Assembly: GCA_963665405.2 (NCBI GenBank)
Contig: OY762261.2
Location: 620,001 to 684,000, forward strand
DNA length: 64,000 nucleotides
Direction: 5' to 3'
Source of the DNA: G963665405 sp963665405
GTDB lineage: Bacteria; Chloroflexota; Dehalococcoidia; Lucifugimonadales; G963665405
Shown: positions 8,617-17,720 of the stretch, one piece after another
Position numbering within the stretch: position 1 is the stretch's first letter
Layout: each line of letters begins with the position of its first letter
The notes under the pieces: model-generated
Database searches by the model: none
What the model was told of the DNA's origin: nothing
Seen by the model: only the letters and a program-made list of their open reading frames with translations
Made by a program: the position numbers and the translations under genes

Positions 8617-8646
8617 TTGCGCCTTCCGCTTGTGCAGCGATATACT
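8617..8646 (+). promoter_or_regulatory. Candidate promoter of the GSA-type aminotransferase gene
   Basis: TTGCGC (8617-8622), 18 bases, TATACT (8641-8646), followed 33 bases later by the GGAAGAGGAG ribosome site of the plus-strand gene. It sits in the 83-base divergent region and starts just outside the minus-strand reading frame. Confidence 0.4.
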
Positions 8647-8694
8647 CACTCCCGGGACGCCCAAATCTGTATGCGGTAGTGGAAGAGGAGTAAC

Positions 8695-10029
8695 ATGCCA
8701 ACCCCCATCGAACAGCGATACATAGACCTTCACCCGAAGTCGGCTGAGCGCTTCACGACGTCCAGGGATCTGTTCCCCGACGGCGTGACGCACGATGCGC
8801 GAAGGCTACAGCCTTTCCCCACCTACGTCACCCACGCCCTGGGCTCGCACAAGTGGGACGTGGATGGGAACGACATCATAGACTACAAGACGGGGCACGG
8901 CTCCATGATCCTGGGCCACTCTCACCCCGCCATCGTGGCCGCGGTCACCGAGCAGATGGCCAAGGGCACTCACTACGGCTCTTCCACCGACCTTGAGATC
9001 CAGTGGGGAGAGTGGGTACGGAAGCTGATTCCCAGCGCGGAGAAGGTCCGTTTCCATAGCTCCGGCACCGAAGCCGTCATGATGGGGCTCAGGCTGGCGA
9101 GAGCATACACCGGGAAGTCGAAGATGATCAAGTTCGACGACCACTTCCACGGCTGGAGCGACTATGCCCTGGCCGGAGGCTCCGGACTCGGAGGAATCCC
9201 GCAGGAGTCGCTGAGCACGATGATCGTGCTGCCTCCTAACGACATCGGGTTGGTCGAGAAGGCGATACAGGGCGGCGACGTCGCCGGAGTCATGCTGGAG
9301 CCGACCGGCGCGCACATGGGCCTGGAGCCGATCCGTCCGAGCTTCCTCTCGGAGCTCAGAGAGCTCACTAGCCGCCATGGCGTCGTTCTCATGTTCGACG
9401 AGGTGGTGACGGGCTTCCGGACGTCGAAGGGCGGGGCGCAGGCGTACTACGGCGTGACGCCGGACATGACGAGCATGGCGAAGATCCTGGGCGGCGGCCT
9501 GCCGGGTGGAGCCATAGCGGGCAAAGCCGACATCATCAACCTGATGGAGTTCCACAACGACCCCGAGTACGACAAGAACCGCCGAGTATCCCACCCGGGG
9601 ACGTTCAACGCCAACCCGATCTCCGCCGCGGCGGGCTGCAAGGCTCTGGAGCTGCTGGACACTACGCCCGTCAACGCCACAGCCGATGCGGCGGCGGCGA
9701 AGCTCAAGGCGGGCCTCAACGACCTTCTCATGCGGATGGAGATACCGGGCTGTGCGACCGGCGTCGGGTCGCTGCTCTTCGTGCGCCTCGGCGTCGATCA
9801 CGAGTGCGACAACGAGGTGTGCATCCTGTCGCACGACCAGATGAAGGTGGTCTCCGATCCAAAACGCAACGCACAGCTGCAGCTTGCCCTGCTGAACAAC
9901 GGGGTGGACCCGATGGGCGGAGGCACCCGCTTCGTGGTGGGCGCGGCGCACTCCGATGAGGATGTCGCAACCACTGTGGCGAGCTACGAGAAGGCGTTGA
10001 CGGACGTCCGCGAGATGGGGTTGATCTAA
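8695..10029 (+). CDS. Class III PLP aminotransferase, glutamate-1-semialdehyde aminomutase-like
   Basis: A 444-residue fold-type I PLP enzyme with ATG 8695 behind GGAAGAGGAG. Visible family marks are the phosphate-binding SSGTEAVMMGLRLARAYTG (about 125-143), the aromatic-flanked HFHGWSDYA (about 151), the cofactor Asp in LMFDEVVTGFR (about 230-240) and the Schiff-base lysine in MTSMAKILGGGLPGGAIAG (about 263). This resembles HemL, but the protein is longer than HemL at its C-terminal end and no haem-pathway gene is near, so I would call it a GSA-family aminotransferase of unknown substrate rather than hemL. It is transcribed away from the threonine-synthase-like gene. Confidence 0.8.
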   Translation: MPTPIEQRYIDLHPKSAERFTTSRDLFPDGVTHDARRLQPFPTYVTHALGSHKWDVDGNDIIDYKTGHGSMILGHSHPAIVAAVTEQMAKGTHYGSSTDLEIQWGEWVRKLIPSAEKVRFHSSGTEAVMMGLRLARAYTGKSKMIKFDDHFHGWSDYALAGGSGLGGIPQESLSTMIVLPPNDIGLVEKAIQGGDVAGVMLEPTGAHMGLEPIRPSFLSELRELTSRHGVVLMFDEVVTGFRTSKGGAQAYYGVTPDMTSMAKILGGGLPGGAIAGKADIINLMEFHNDPEYDKNRRVSHPGTFNANPISAAAGCKALELLDTTPVNATADAAAAKLKAGLNDLLMRMEIPGCATGVGSLLFVRLGVDHECDNEVCILSHDQMKVVSDPKRNAQLQLALLNNGVDPMGGGTRFVVGAAHSDEDVATTVASYEKALTDVREMGLI

Positions 10030-10089
10030 GACGGAGCCGAGGCGCACCCTCGCCGCCCCCGAACACCTCACCCATTCGGATGGACCGCG

Positions 10090-10130
10090 TGTTCCTGAGG
10101 GATACCCCGTCGCCAGGCTCAGGGCAGGTC
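10090..10130 (+). repeat. Partial copy of the interspersed hairpin repeat
   Basis: The segment CCTGAGGGATACCCCGT...CTCAGG matches the hairpin core (TGAGGGACACCCTCA) seen in the fuller copies at 47566 and 63238, but with changes that weaken the small stem. It fills the 160-base gap between the aminotransferase and the thioredoxin-reductase-like gene. Confidence 0.45.
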
Positions 10131-10191
10131 TCGTCCGCCCGAGACGTAGACGGGCTTCGCCCTTTTGGATGTCCCTACCCACCACCCCACC

Positions 10192-11145
10192 ATGACGGAA
10201 CGGGAGAAGATGCCGGAAGCTGACTTTGATCTGGTGGTTGTCGGAGGCGGTGTCGCCGGTCTGACCGCGGCGATGTACGGGGGCCGATCTGGGCTGCGTA
10301 CGGTAGTTCTCGAGAGGTTGATGACCGGAGGTCAGGTCGTCAACGCCGACCGGATCGAAAACTTTCCGGGCTTCCCCGACGGGATATCCGGCGGCGACAT
10401 CGGAGGGCTGGTACTCGACCAGGCGACCAAGTACGGCGCCGATGTACGGCTCTCGGAGGTGATCGGTCTCGCTCAGGGAGATCGCGGGTGGGCGATCCAG
10501 ACGTACGACGGCCAGCTGACGGCGCGCGCTGTCATAGTCGCCGGCGGATCGACGCTGAAGACGCTGGACGTTCCCGGCGAGGCCGACCTGAAGGGCGCGG
10601 GAGTGTCGTACTGCGCTACCTGCGACGGCGCGTTCTTCGCCGAGGAGGTCGTCGGAGTGGTCGGAGGCGGCGACTCCGCGATGGACGAGGCGCTCGTCCT
10701 GGCCGAGATCGCGTCCAGGGTCATCGTTTTCCACCGGGGCGAACGGCTGGAGGCTCAGAGGTTGCTCCAGGACAGGGTTTTGTCCCATCCCAAGGTCGAG
10801 ATTCGGCCGAACGCCGAGGTCACCGCCATCCTGGGCGACGGGATGGTCCAGGCAGTATCCGTCAGGGACGAGACCACGGGCGAGCCCTCGCGGGTCGATC
10901 TCTCGGGCGTGTTCGTCTACGTCGGGCTGGAGCCCAACTCCGGGGTCATCGAGAGTCTCCTGACCGTTGATGGCGGCGGCCACGTGCCCACGGACATCTG
11001 GATGCGCACCGAGCTGCCGGGTCTGCTCGCGGCGGGCGACATCAGACAGGGCTCGTCGTCGCAGCTGGTCAGCGCAGCCGGCGACGGCGCCACGGCCGCG
11101 ATCGCCGCCTACAGGTACATCCAGAGCGGCGAGTGGAGGAGCTGA
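10192..11145 (+). CDS. Thioredoxin reductase-like FAD/NAD(P) disulfide oxidoreductase
   Basis: About 317 residues. An FAD-binding VVVGGGVAGLTAAMYGGRSG is near the N-terminus, the redox-active CATC in GVSYCATCDGAFF near residue 140, the nucleotide-binding GVVGGGDSAMDEAL follows, and the C-terminal FAD motif is LLAAGDIRQ. Length and order match low-molecular-weight thioredoxin reductases, which reduce thioredoxin in the cytoplasm. The usual NADPH phosphate-binding HRRxxxR is here HRGERLEAQR, so the second Arg is Gly and the electron donor may differ. ATG 10192 is used; ATG 10210, right after GGGAG, and TTG 10165 are alternatives. No thioredoxin gene is adjacent. Confidence 0.8.
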   Translation: MTEREKMPEADFDLVVVGGGVAGLTAAMYGGRSGLRTVVLERLMTGGQVVNADRIENFPGFPDGISGGDIGGLVLDQATKYGADVRLSEVIGLAQGDRGWAIQTYDGQLTARAVIVAGGSTLKTLDVPGEADLKGAGVSYCATCDGAFFAEEVVGVVGGGDSAMDEALVLAEIASRVIVFHRGERLEAQRLLQDRVLSHPKVEIRPNAEVTAILGDGMVQAVSVRDETTGEPSRVDLSGVFVYVGLEPNSGVIESLLTVDGGGHVPTDIWMRTELPGLLAAGDIRQGSSSQLVSAAGDGATAAIAAYRYIQSGEWRS

Positions 11146-11234
11146 GCGGGAATCGGTTGATTCACCGGTAACCTAGGCCCGCTCCGCAGCCGCTCTGGCT
11201 TCTAGTGTCCTGAACACCCTGGTAGAGCGGGAGA

Positions 11235-12416
11235 ATGGATTTCCAGTTCACTGCAGAGCAGGATGGGTTTCGGCGCGAGCTGAGAGAGTTTCTTGTGGGG
11301 GAGCTGGGCGAGGACTGGCGTGGTATCGACCCGGACGCGTATTTCCTAGACCAGCACTGGCCCCTCATTCGCGGACTGACCAGGAAGCTGGCCGACAAGG
11401 GCTGGCTAACCCTGGCCTGGCCGGAGGAGTACGGGGGCCAGGGCCGATCGCAGATCGACCAGCTCATCTTCACCGAGGAGGCCGCCTATTTCCGGGCGCC
11501 GACCCGCGATGCGCTGATCGGCGTCGGTCTGATGGGCCCGACGCTGATGGTCTACGGCACCGGCGAGCAGAAGGCCCGTTATCTCCCCGAGATCGCCAGT
11601 GGCGAGGCGGTGTACTGCCAGGGCTTCAGCGAGCCGGAGTCAGGCTCGGACCTGGCGTCGCTCCAGCTCAAGGCGGAGGATGCCGGCGACGATTTCGTCC
11701 TCACGGGCTCCAAGATATGGACGAGCGGAGCGCACCGGGCGACCCATTGCTTTCTTCTCGGCCGCACCGACCCGAACGCTCCCAAGCACCACGGCATCAG
11801 CGCATTCATCGTCCCGATGGACTCGCCCGGCATCGAGGTCACGTCGATCGCCAACATGTACGACGTGTACTACTTTAACCAGATATTCTTCGACGGCGTT
11901 CGTGTGCCCAAGCGGAATCTGATCGGCGGGCTGAACCGAGGCTGGTACGTAGCCGCCACGAGCCTGGACTTCGAACGCTCGGGCATCGCGCGGTTCGCGG
12001 CCAACCGCAGAAGCCTGGAGGAGCTGGTGGGCTTCGCCCGGGAGACGGTCATCGGCGGAAGAAGGCCGAGCGAGGACCCGGTCATCCGTAACGAGCTGGC
12101 CGACCTGTGGGTGTCGAACGAAGCGGGTAAGCTGGTCGCCTACAAGGTCGCATGGATGCAGAGCGGGGGCGAGGTTCCCAACAAGGAGGCGGCCATCTCA
12201 AAGCTGATGGGGAGCGAGGTCGCACAGCGCATCTACCGGTTGGGCCTCAAGATGCTTGGACCGTACGGAACGCTGGAGAGAGGCTCCAGGTGGGCGCACC
12301 TCGACGGCCGGCTCCCGCTGGAGTGGATGGACTCCATCTCGCTGACGATCAGGGCCGGAACCTCCGAGATCATGCGCAACATCGTTGCGGTACGGGGGCT
12401 GGGTCTGCCCAGGTAA
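11235..12416 (+). CDS. Acyl-CoA dehydrogenase family protein
   Basis: A 393-residue flavoprotein with the three-domain acyl-CoA dehydrogenase layout: helical N-terminus, beta domain around residues 120-220 (YCQGFSEPESGSDLASLQLK and the FAD/substrate loop SKIWTSGAH), and helical C-terminus ending with IRAGTSEIMRNIVAVRGLGL. These enzymes oxidise acyl-CoA thioesters at the alpha-beta position and pass electrons to ETF. The end motif GTSEIMRNIVA is typical. It is a stand-alone gene with a GGGAG site before ATG 11235 and ends 12 bases from a convergent gene. Substrate chain length is not predictable. Confidence 0.88.
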   Translation: MDFQFTAEQDGFRRELREFLVGELGEDWRGIDPDAYFLDQHWPLIRGLTRKLADKGWLTLAWPEEYGGQGRSQIDQLIFTEEAAYFRAPTRDALIGVGLMGPTLMVYGTGEQKARYLPEIASGEAVYCQGFSEPESGSDLASLQLKAEDAGDDFVLTGSKIWTSGAHRATHCFLLGRTDPNAPKHHGISAFIVPMDSPGIEVTSIANMYDVYYFNQIFFDGVRVPKRNLIGGLNRGWYVAATSLDFERSGIARFAANRRSLEELVGFARETVIGGRRPSEDPVIRNELADLWVSNEAGKLVAYKVAWMQSGGEVPNKEAAISKLMGSEVAQRIYRLGLKMLGPYGTLERGSRWAHLDGRLPLEWMDSISLTIRAGTSEIMRNIVAVRGLGLPR

Positions 12417-12428
12417 GAGCTGGGGCGC

Positions 12429-13835
12429 TCAAGATTCGGTCGAGGCGTCGGGCTCCCTGCGTACGTGACCGAGGTCTTCTAGCTGGCCACGAATAGCGTC
12501 GAGTTGGCCGGAGGTAGCGGCATGGCGCCCATAGCGAGCCCTGTTGAACGCCTCGGTGGCCAGTCTCGCCAGTCCCACGGGGAAGATGCGCCCCAACGTA
12601 CCCTGAAATTCCAAAGGGGTCTCGGAAGAGGCCCTCGCAGAGCCCCTGGACCCGGCGACCGAGAGCATCCGATAGTATAGCTTCAGCGCCTCGACCACCC
12701 CGGGCTCACCATCCGGAACCGGCGCCCGTCGGCGTCTCTTCCTTCTCCTGAAGCGCTGGGGGATCAGGCCCCAGGCCAACTCCATGAGATCGTGACCGGC
12801 GTCCGCGTCCTCCCGGACCGACTCCCGGATTCCCTCCACCCAGACGAAGCGCCTCCTCGACCTCCTCCTGAACGCTCGGGCCAGGATGACGACCGCCACG
12901 AGGATGACGACGCCCAGGACGATCCACTCCAGGGCGTTCGAGGCGCTCTCGGATCCGGGTCTCGCCGCCTCCAGGAACTGCTCGCCGAAGCCCGGCTCAG
13001 ATTGAAGATCCACGGCCTCACCTCTCAGGAGAGGCCGTAGCAGCGCAGCGACCCGGTCGATGATGAACGCGGCGGGGATTATGAAGACGTAGAAGAACGC
13101 GATGGCGGCAGCCCTGAGCAGCAGCAGGAACGGTTCAGCTACGACGGCAAGCGAGTCCCTTTGGAGAAGGCTGAACAGCAGGCCGGCCAGCAGGATGACT
13201 CCTACGACCCCGCCGATCACCCGCGCCCAGATCGAGGCGGCGATGGAGCGTCCAGGACCGGGCAGCAGGTGGCTTACGCTCAGGCCTCCCAGTCCGGCAG
13301 CGATAAAGATGAACATCATCGGGAACGTATTGAGGTCGGCGGGACTTGCGATGTCTACGATGATGGCAACGCCGAGAGCGAAGACTCCCAGCTTGAAGCT
13401 AGCCTCCAATGCCTCAGGCGGGTACTCCGAGGACCCAAGCCTCGCCCCCCTCCACCACAGCAGAAGGCCGAGGAGACTGCCGCCGGCCGCCCTGAACATG
13501 AAGCCGTCCACATCGGCGCCCCTGACAAGGGTCGCCAGCCAACCGGCCTGCATGCCGCCCTGCTCCGGCAAGACCTGCGTGCCCACCGTGAGGTAGATGG
13601 TAAGCACCCCGGCAATCAGTATGATCGCCGACGACAGGAATGGGGACATGACGATCATCTGGAGCACTCGGCCGAACACCAGGCCTGTACCGAGAATAGC
13701 GAGCACTGCGATCCAGCCGAGCGGGCTTGCATCGCCCCGGAAGATTACGCCCACGATGCCGAAGACCGCGAAGAGCCAGGCGCTCTCGGCTATCGCGAGC
13801 GCCCCCAGGACCCACCTGTCCTGGACGAAACTCAC
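12429..13835 (-). CDS. Polytopic membrane protein with C-terminal DUF4129
   Basis: A 468-residue protein starting at GTG 13835, whose GTGA overlaps the stop of the DUF58 gene by four bases. About nine hydrophobic spans fill residues 5-270 (ALAIAESAWLFAVFGIVGVI and others), a last span lies near 325 (WIVLGVVILVAVVILARAF), and the cytoplasmic tail contains the DUF4129-type region VVEALKLYYRMLSVAGSRG and TPLEFQGTLGRIFP. DUF4129 proteins normally accompany MoxR ATPases and DUF58 proteins, as here; in many genomes a transglutaminase-like gene is also present but I see none. A much longer open frame exists upstream but covers the DUF58 gene and is a shadow. Confidence 0.8.
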   Translation of the reverse strand: MSFVQDRWVLGALAIAESAWLFAVFGIVGVIFRGDASPLGWIAVLAILGTGLVFGRVLQMIVMSPFLSSAIILIAGVLTIYLTVGTQVLPEQGGMQAGWLATLVRGADVDGFMFRAAGGSLLGLLLWWRGARLGSSEYPPEALEASFKLGVFALGVAIIVDIASPADLNTFPMMFIFIAAGLGGLSVSHLLPGPGRSIAASIWARVIGGVVGVILLAGLLFSLLQRDSLAVVAEPFLLLLRAAAIAFFYVFIIPAAFIIDRVAALLRPLLRGEAVDLQSEPGFGEQFLEAARPGSESASNALEWIVLGVVILVAVVILARAFRRRSRRRFVWVEGIRESVREDADAGHDLMELAWGLIPQRFRRRKRRRRAPVPDGEPGVVEALKLYYRMLSVAGSRGSARASSETPLEFQGTLGRIFPVGLARLATEAFNRARYGRHAATSGQLDAIRGQLEDLGHVRREPDASTES

Positions 13836-15052
13836 GCGCTCTGCTCCACGTCGATGAAGTAGTCCCGGATGTCGTGCATCAGTACGCCTTCGGGCAGATG
13901 GGGGTTCGGGTCGTCGCCGACGTACAGAACCACGATCTTGAGGCCCCGGCTCTTGAGATCGCCGATCGCCCTCGACAGCTCGGGCGGCACGAACGAGGTC
14001 GCCAGCACGACGGTCGATCCCAGGGGGATCGTGCGCCCGTGGTCTTCGAGCATCCTGGCCATGGGGGCGGTCGCGAGCGGCCGCATCGAGGCCAGCGCCT
14101 CGAGTATGACGCTTAGCTGGCCGGGGTCGCGGCTGGGAGCGATGATCATGGGCCGGTCCGTCATGACCGGAGCGCCGTTGGAGAAGAGGCCCAGGCCGTA
14201 GGACCGGCCGGCGGCATAGTCGGCGACCGACGCGGCCGCGGTTATCACCCGTTCCAGGTTCGTCGGCGAGTACCCTTCCCAGTAGTGGCCGGTGGTATCG
14301 ACGGCCACCGCAAGGACGATCATTATCGACGAGCTCGGCTCGAAGGTCCGGACCTGCATGCGGCGGGTCTTTGCCGTCGCCTTCCAGTCGACGATCTTGA
14401 GCGGGTCGCCGCGCTCGTAGTCTCGGATACCCGACGGCCTCGACAGGTCCTCGAAGAGCGTTATCCCGCCGGCCACCTCTCCGAGGGGTCTGGCGCCGGG
14501 AATCCCCAGCTCGGCCAGCGGCACGACCTTCGGATAGACCAGCAGGTAGTCGTGGACGTAGCTGATCGTATGGTTGTCGAAGAACCCGAAGAGGTCGCCG
14601 CTCTCGATCCGGACCGGGCCGAGTTTGTGGAGGCCCCGCTCGTTGCATCGGACCCTGTAATCCCAGCGAACTCGTTCGTACCAGGACATGGAGGTTGCGT
14701 GCCGGAGCGTGTTCGAGTCGGGGTTGGCGCTAAGACCCATCTCGGCGTCGATCACCTCGATGGCGCGCGGTATCTCGTCCTCGACTCTGATCCAGGCCAG
14801 GGGTACCGGCTTCCTGTTGACCAGTGCGACGGTCAGATCCACCTCGTCGCCGATGAAGGCGCGGTGCAGAGGAAGTCTGCGCTCGTAGGCAACCTGGTCG
14901 AGAGATGTGCGGCTCCACAGCCAGGAGACCCCCGCGATGAGGAGCCCCATGACGCCGAACCCGATGACCATGCCCTGTCCGGCGAACACACCGACGGCCA
15001 CGAGGATGACGAACAGCGTCAGCCACATCTCCTGCCAGAGACGGCCGAGCAT
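13832..15052 (-). CDS. DUF58 domain protein (MoxR-associated)
   Basis: A 406-residue protein with two N-terminal membrane spans (residues 8-50, LTLFVILVAVGVFAGQGMVI and MGLLIAGVSWLW), a beta-rich middle, and a VWA-like C-terminal half holding the DUF58 signature (YERGDPLKIVDWKATAKTRR around 215-235, followed by a metal-site-like VAVDTTGHYW). The MoxR gene ends seven bases upstream of the ATG and the DUF4129 gene overlaps its stop. DUF58 proteins are thought to be substrates or partners of MoxR chaperones, with roles in complex assembly or the cell envelope. Confidence 0.85.
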   Translation of the reverse strand: MLGRLWQEMWLTLFVILVAVGVFAGQGMVIGFGVMGLLIAGVSWLWSRTSLDQVAYERRLPLHRAFIGDEVDLTVALVNRKPVPLAWIRVEDEIPRAIEVIDAEMGLSANPDSNTLRHATSMSWYERVRWDYRVRCNERGLHKLGPVRIESGDLFGFFDNHTISYVHDYLLVYPKVVPLAELGIPGARPLGEVAGGITLFEDLSRPSGIRDYERGDPLKIVDWKATAKTRRMQVRTFEPSSSIMIVLAVAVDTTGHYWEGYSPTNLERVITAAASVADYAAGRSYGLGLFSNGAPVMTDRPMIIAPSRDPGQLSVILEALASMRPLATAPMARMLEDHGRTIPLGSTVVLATSFVPPELSRAIGDLKSRGLKIVVLYVGDDPNPHLPEGVLMHDIRDYFIDVEQSA

Positions 15053-15058
15053 TGGGGC

Positions 15059-16018
15059 TTATCCCTCGACCGGGACGGGGATGTCGGAGAGGATCTCGGA
15101 GACTATGTGCTCGGCGGTCTGCCCCTTGAGCCTGGCCGAGGAGCTGAGGATCATTCTGTGAGTCAGAACCGGAAGTGCCAGAGCCTTGACGTCGTCGGGC
15201 GTGACGAAGTCGCGGCCCTCGATCGCGGCCAGAGCCTGGGAGGTCCTGTACAGGGCCAGCCCGGCCCTGGGGCTTGCGCCTAGGGAGAGGCCCGCGTGAC
15301 CGCGGCTGGCCTGGATTATCGAGACAATGTAGCCGCGGACGGCCTCGTCCACCAGTACCGTAGAGGGCACATCCTGCATCCGATGGAGGACCTCGAGCTC
15401 CACCACCGCGTCAAGGCTCGGGCCCTCGACGTCCCGGTCGAACCGCTGGTAGATGTCGGCCTCCTCTTCCGGCGACGGATACCCGAGCTTGATGCGCACC
15501 ATGAACCGGTCGAGCTGGGCCTCGGGGAGAGGAAACGTCCCCTCCATCTCGATGGGGTTCTGAGTCGCGATCACGATGAACGGGTTGGGCAGCGGCATCG
15601 TCGCGCCGTCGATGGTGACCTGACGCTCTTGCATCGCCTCCAGGAGAGCGGCTTGAGTTCTCGGAGTTGCCCGGTTGATCTCGTCGCCCAGGACGACCTG
15701 GCCGAACACCGGTCCGGGGCGAAACTCGAAGTCGCCTGTCTTCTGGTTGAAGAAGCTGACACCTAGGACGTCGCTCGGCATCAGGTCCGGAGTGAACTGA
15801 ATCCGCCGGAACGTGGTGCCGAGAGAGGCCGCGAGAGCCTTGGCCATGGTGGTCTTGCCGATGCCGGGCACGTCCTCGACCAGGATATGCCCGCGGCAGA
15901 GCAAGGCGATCATGGCCAGGCGTATGGCTTCGTCTTTGCCGACTATCGCCTGCTGCACGTTCTCGCGTAGGCGGACCACCACGTCCTGGATCTCGGTTAC
16001 TCCGGGGAGGGTCGTCAT
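15059..16018 (-). CDS. MoxR-family AAA+ ATPase
   Basis: About 319 residues with the MoxR layout: GKDEAIRLAMIALLCRGHIL, Walker A in VEDVPGIGKTTMAKALA, Walker B in VVLGDEINRATPRTQAALLE, sensor 1 in FIVIATQNPIEMEGTFPLPE, and a C-terminal lid. Insertions and the EMEGTFPLPEAQLDRF string are characteristic of MoxR chaperones, which use ATP to mature protein complexes. ATG 16018 is taken as start; GTG 16042 in the same frame adds eight residues and neither has a clear ribosome site. It heads the MoxR-DUF58-DUF4129 set and may be cotranscribed with the flavoprotein 115 bases upstream. Confidence 0.88.
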   Translation of the reverse strand: MTTLPGVTEIQDVVVRLRENVQQAIVGKDEAIRLAMIALLCRGHILVEDVPGIGKTTMAKALAASLGTTFRRIQFTPDLMPSDVLGVSFFNQKTGDFEFRPGPVFGQVVLGDEINRATPRTQAALLEAMQERQVTIDGATMPLPNPFIVIATQNPIEMEGTFPLPEAQLDRFMVRIKLGYPSPEEEADIYQRFDRDVEGPSLDAVVELEVLHRMQDVPSTVLVDEAVRGYIVSIIQASRGHAGLSLGASPRAGLALYRTSQALAAIEGRDFVTPDDVKALALPVLTHRMILSSSARLKGQTAEHIVSEILSDIPVPVEG

Positions 16019-16132
16019 GTCACGTCGCAATTCGTGGCGCACGGCAAGGAGGGGTGCGCACCGGTGCAGGGTCTGCTACGGAGCGATACGCTCGATGCGG
16101 GGAAAGCGGACCTCGCCGGCTGCGTGCCGGCA

Positions 16133-17608
16133 TCATTTGGCGCGGCCAGCGTTGGCTCCTCCGGACCTCCCGAACACGGAGCCGTGCATGAGTCCGCCGG
16201 ACCGCAGGCTGTTGTGGTAGAAGATCCCTCCGACGATCTCGCCGGCCGCGAAGAGGCCCTCGATGGGCCTGTCCTCCATATCTAGGACCTGCGCCCTGGA
16301 GTCTATCTTGATTCCGCCATACGTATAGGTTATCCCGCCCGTTACCGTGTAGGCCACAAAGGGCGGCGAGTCTATCTTGATCGCCCAGTTCGACTTTGGA
16401 GGCTCGATCGCCGCTGTAGATCTGCCGTCCAGCTTTCGCGGGGCGTATTCGCCCTCATGAGCCTGGGCGTTGAACGCGTCCACCGTCGAGGTCATGGCAG
16501 CAGGGTTGACCCCCAACTTCTGACCCAGCTCGCCGATGGAGGTCGCATGCACCGCTCTGGCGGAGCCGTACCTTTCCTCGAGGTGCGGCATCGCCTTTGA
16601 GTCGAACACCTGGAAGGCGATGCCGCGGGGCTGCGACAGGATCGCTCCGCCCACCTCTACGAAGCTCTGCTCCGCGAATCCGGAGCCCTCGTCGACGAAT
16701 CGCCTCCCGGCGGCGTTGATCATGATGCCCATCGGATAGGACCGCCTCGGCATGCTGTCGGTAATGGCCACCTCGCCCGTAGCAGGCGCGTCGACGTCTA
16801 TCGGTGTGCCGTGGCATCCGGTCCACTGTCCGGTGGGTGCCGCCCCGACCTCAAGGGCGACCCTATGACCGTCGCCCGTGTTATGACGGGAGCCGCGCAC
16901 CTTCGCCCTCTCCCACTGGCCACCCAGGTACTTCACGCGCATCTCGGGGTTCGCCTCGAAGCCGCCGCACGCCAGAACGACGCCCTTGCATGCGATATCG
17001 TGGACACCGTCGGCGTCCTTCACCACGACGCCGGACACACCGCCTCGCGAGTCGGTGATCAGCCTCAGCATCTTGGTGTCGTAGAGGATGTCGATGCCGG
17101 CGCGCCTGGCCGCGGTGGTCAGCATCTGCACGAGTCCGGGGCCCGCCTGCCATGCCTGGAGACCGACGGCGTTGGGAATCACCGACGGCGCCCTTGCGAC
17201 CGGGTTGCTCAGCAGAGGCAGCTCCCACTTGACCCCCTTGGAGGCCATCCACTCGACCGTGGGGCGCGACTCGGCGATGATCGTCTCCATCAGCTCGGGG
17301 CTGGTGTCCCCATGGGTAACGCCCATCAGGTGCTCCCGGAAGTCCTCTGCCGAGTAGGGCGCCATGCTGACGTGGCCCAGGTCATGCTCGCTGAGGTCGG
17401 GGATCAGCCTACGAACGTCCTCGAGGCCATTGTGGGTGAAACGGAAGCCCGCGCCGGTGAAGGGACAGTTGCCGCCCTGGGCCGAGGGGGCCGCCTTCTC
17501 GAGCACGACGACGCTGACGCCCTGGTCGCGGGCGGACAGCGCGGCACACATCGCGGCGTTGCCAGCCCCGACCACCACTACGTCGTAGGTTATCTGCGGC
17601 TGCGTCAC
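16133..17608 (-). CDS. FAD-dependent fumarate reductase/tricarballylate dehydrogenase-like flavoprotein (TcuA-type)
   Basis: A 491-residue flavoprotein. FAD-binding is shown by YDVVVVGAGNAAMCAALSA near the N-terminus, GGNCPFTGAGFRF (about 70), VVLACGGFEANPEM in the middle, and the C-terminal GLFAAGEIVGGIFYHNSLRSGG. This pattern matches the succinate dehydrogenase/fumarate reductase flavoprotein superfamily, nearest in my judgement to TcuA tricarballylate dehydrogenases and 3-ketosteroid dehydrogenase relatives. GTG 17608 is chosen because CCGGAGA lies about ten bases upstream; an ATG at 17668 would place a likely operator inside the gene. No partner TcuB Fe-S/haem subunit is adjacent, so the electron acceptor is unclear. 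Confidence 0.75.
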   Translation of the reverse strand: MTQPQITYDVVVVGAGNAAMCAALSARDQGVSVVVLEKAAPSAQGGNCPFTGAGFRFTHNGLEDVRRLIPDLSEHDLGHVSMAPYSAEDFREHLMGVTHGDTSPELMETIIAESRPTVEWMASKGVKWELPLLSNPVARAPSVIPNAVGLQAWQAGPGLVQMLTTAARRAGIDILYDTKMLRLITDSRGGVSGVVVKDADGVHDIACKGVVLACGGFEANPEMRVKYLGGQWERAKVRGSRHNTGDGHRVALEVGAAPTGQWTGCHGTPIDVDAPATGEVAITDSMPRRSYPMGIMINAAGRRFVDEGSGFAEQSFVEVGGAILSQPRGIAFQVFDSKAMPHLEERYGSARAVHATSIGELGQKLGVNPAAMTSTVDAFNAQAHEGEYAPRKLDGRSTAAIEPPKSNWAIKIDSPPFVAYTVTGGITYTYGGIKIDSRAQVLDMEDRPIEGLFAAGEIVGGIFYHNSLRSGGLMHGSVFGRSGGANAGRAK

Positions 17609-17641
17609 GGTCGAGTTTCTCCGGGTCGTGCGTGCAAAACG

Positions 17642-17659
17642 CCTACAGTATAATGTAGG
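17642..17659. promoter_or_regulatory. Inverted repeat around a -10-like box in a divergent intergenic region
   Basis: CCTACA-GTATAA-TGTAGG is a perfect 6-6-6 inverted repeat. Its centre contains TATAAT on the plus strand (17649-17654) and TATACT on the minus strand, between the divergently read TcuA-like gene and the DUF5808 gene. Neither strand has a good -35 box, so I call it a candidate operator or promoter only. Confidence 0.35.
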
Positions 17660-17720
17660 CCGATTCATTACTCCAGCAGCCGGGCCGAGCCGGGGCCGAG
17701 CGTAAGGGAGGGCGTTAGAA

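Noticed and set aside
8806..10983. A 725-codon open frame on the minus strand
   Set aside because: It is antisense to the aminotransferase and the thioredoxin-reductase-like gene, both with clear motifs; its product is rich in Arg, His and Asp without any family pattern, as expected for a high-GC shadow frame.
13836..14648. Upstream extension of the DUF4129 protein to 739 residues
   Set aside because: The extension is out of frame over the DUF58 gene, is Arg-rich and has no domain; the GTGA overlap at 13835 gives a natural start.
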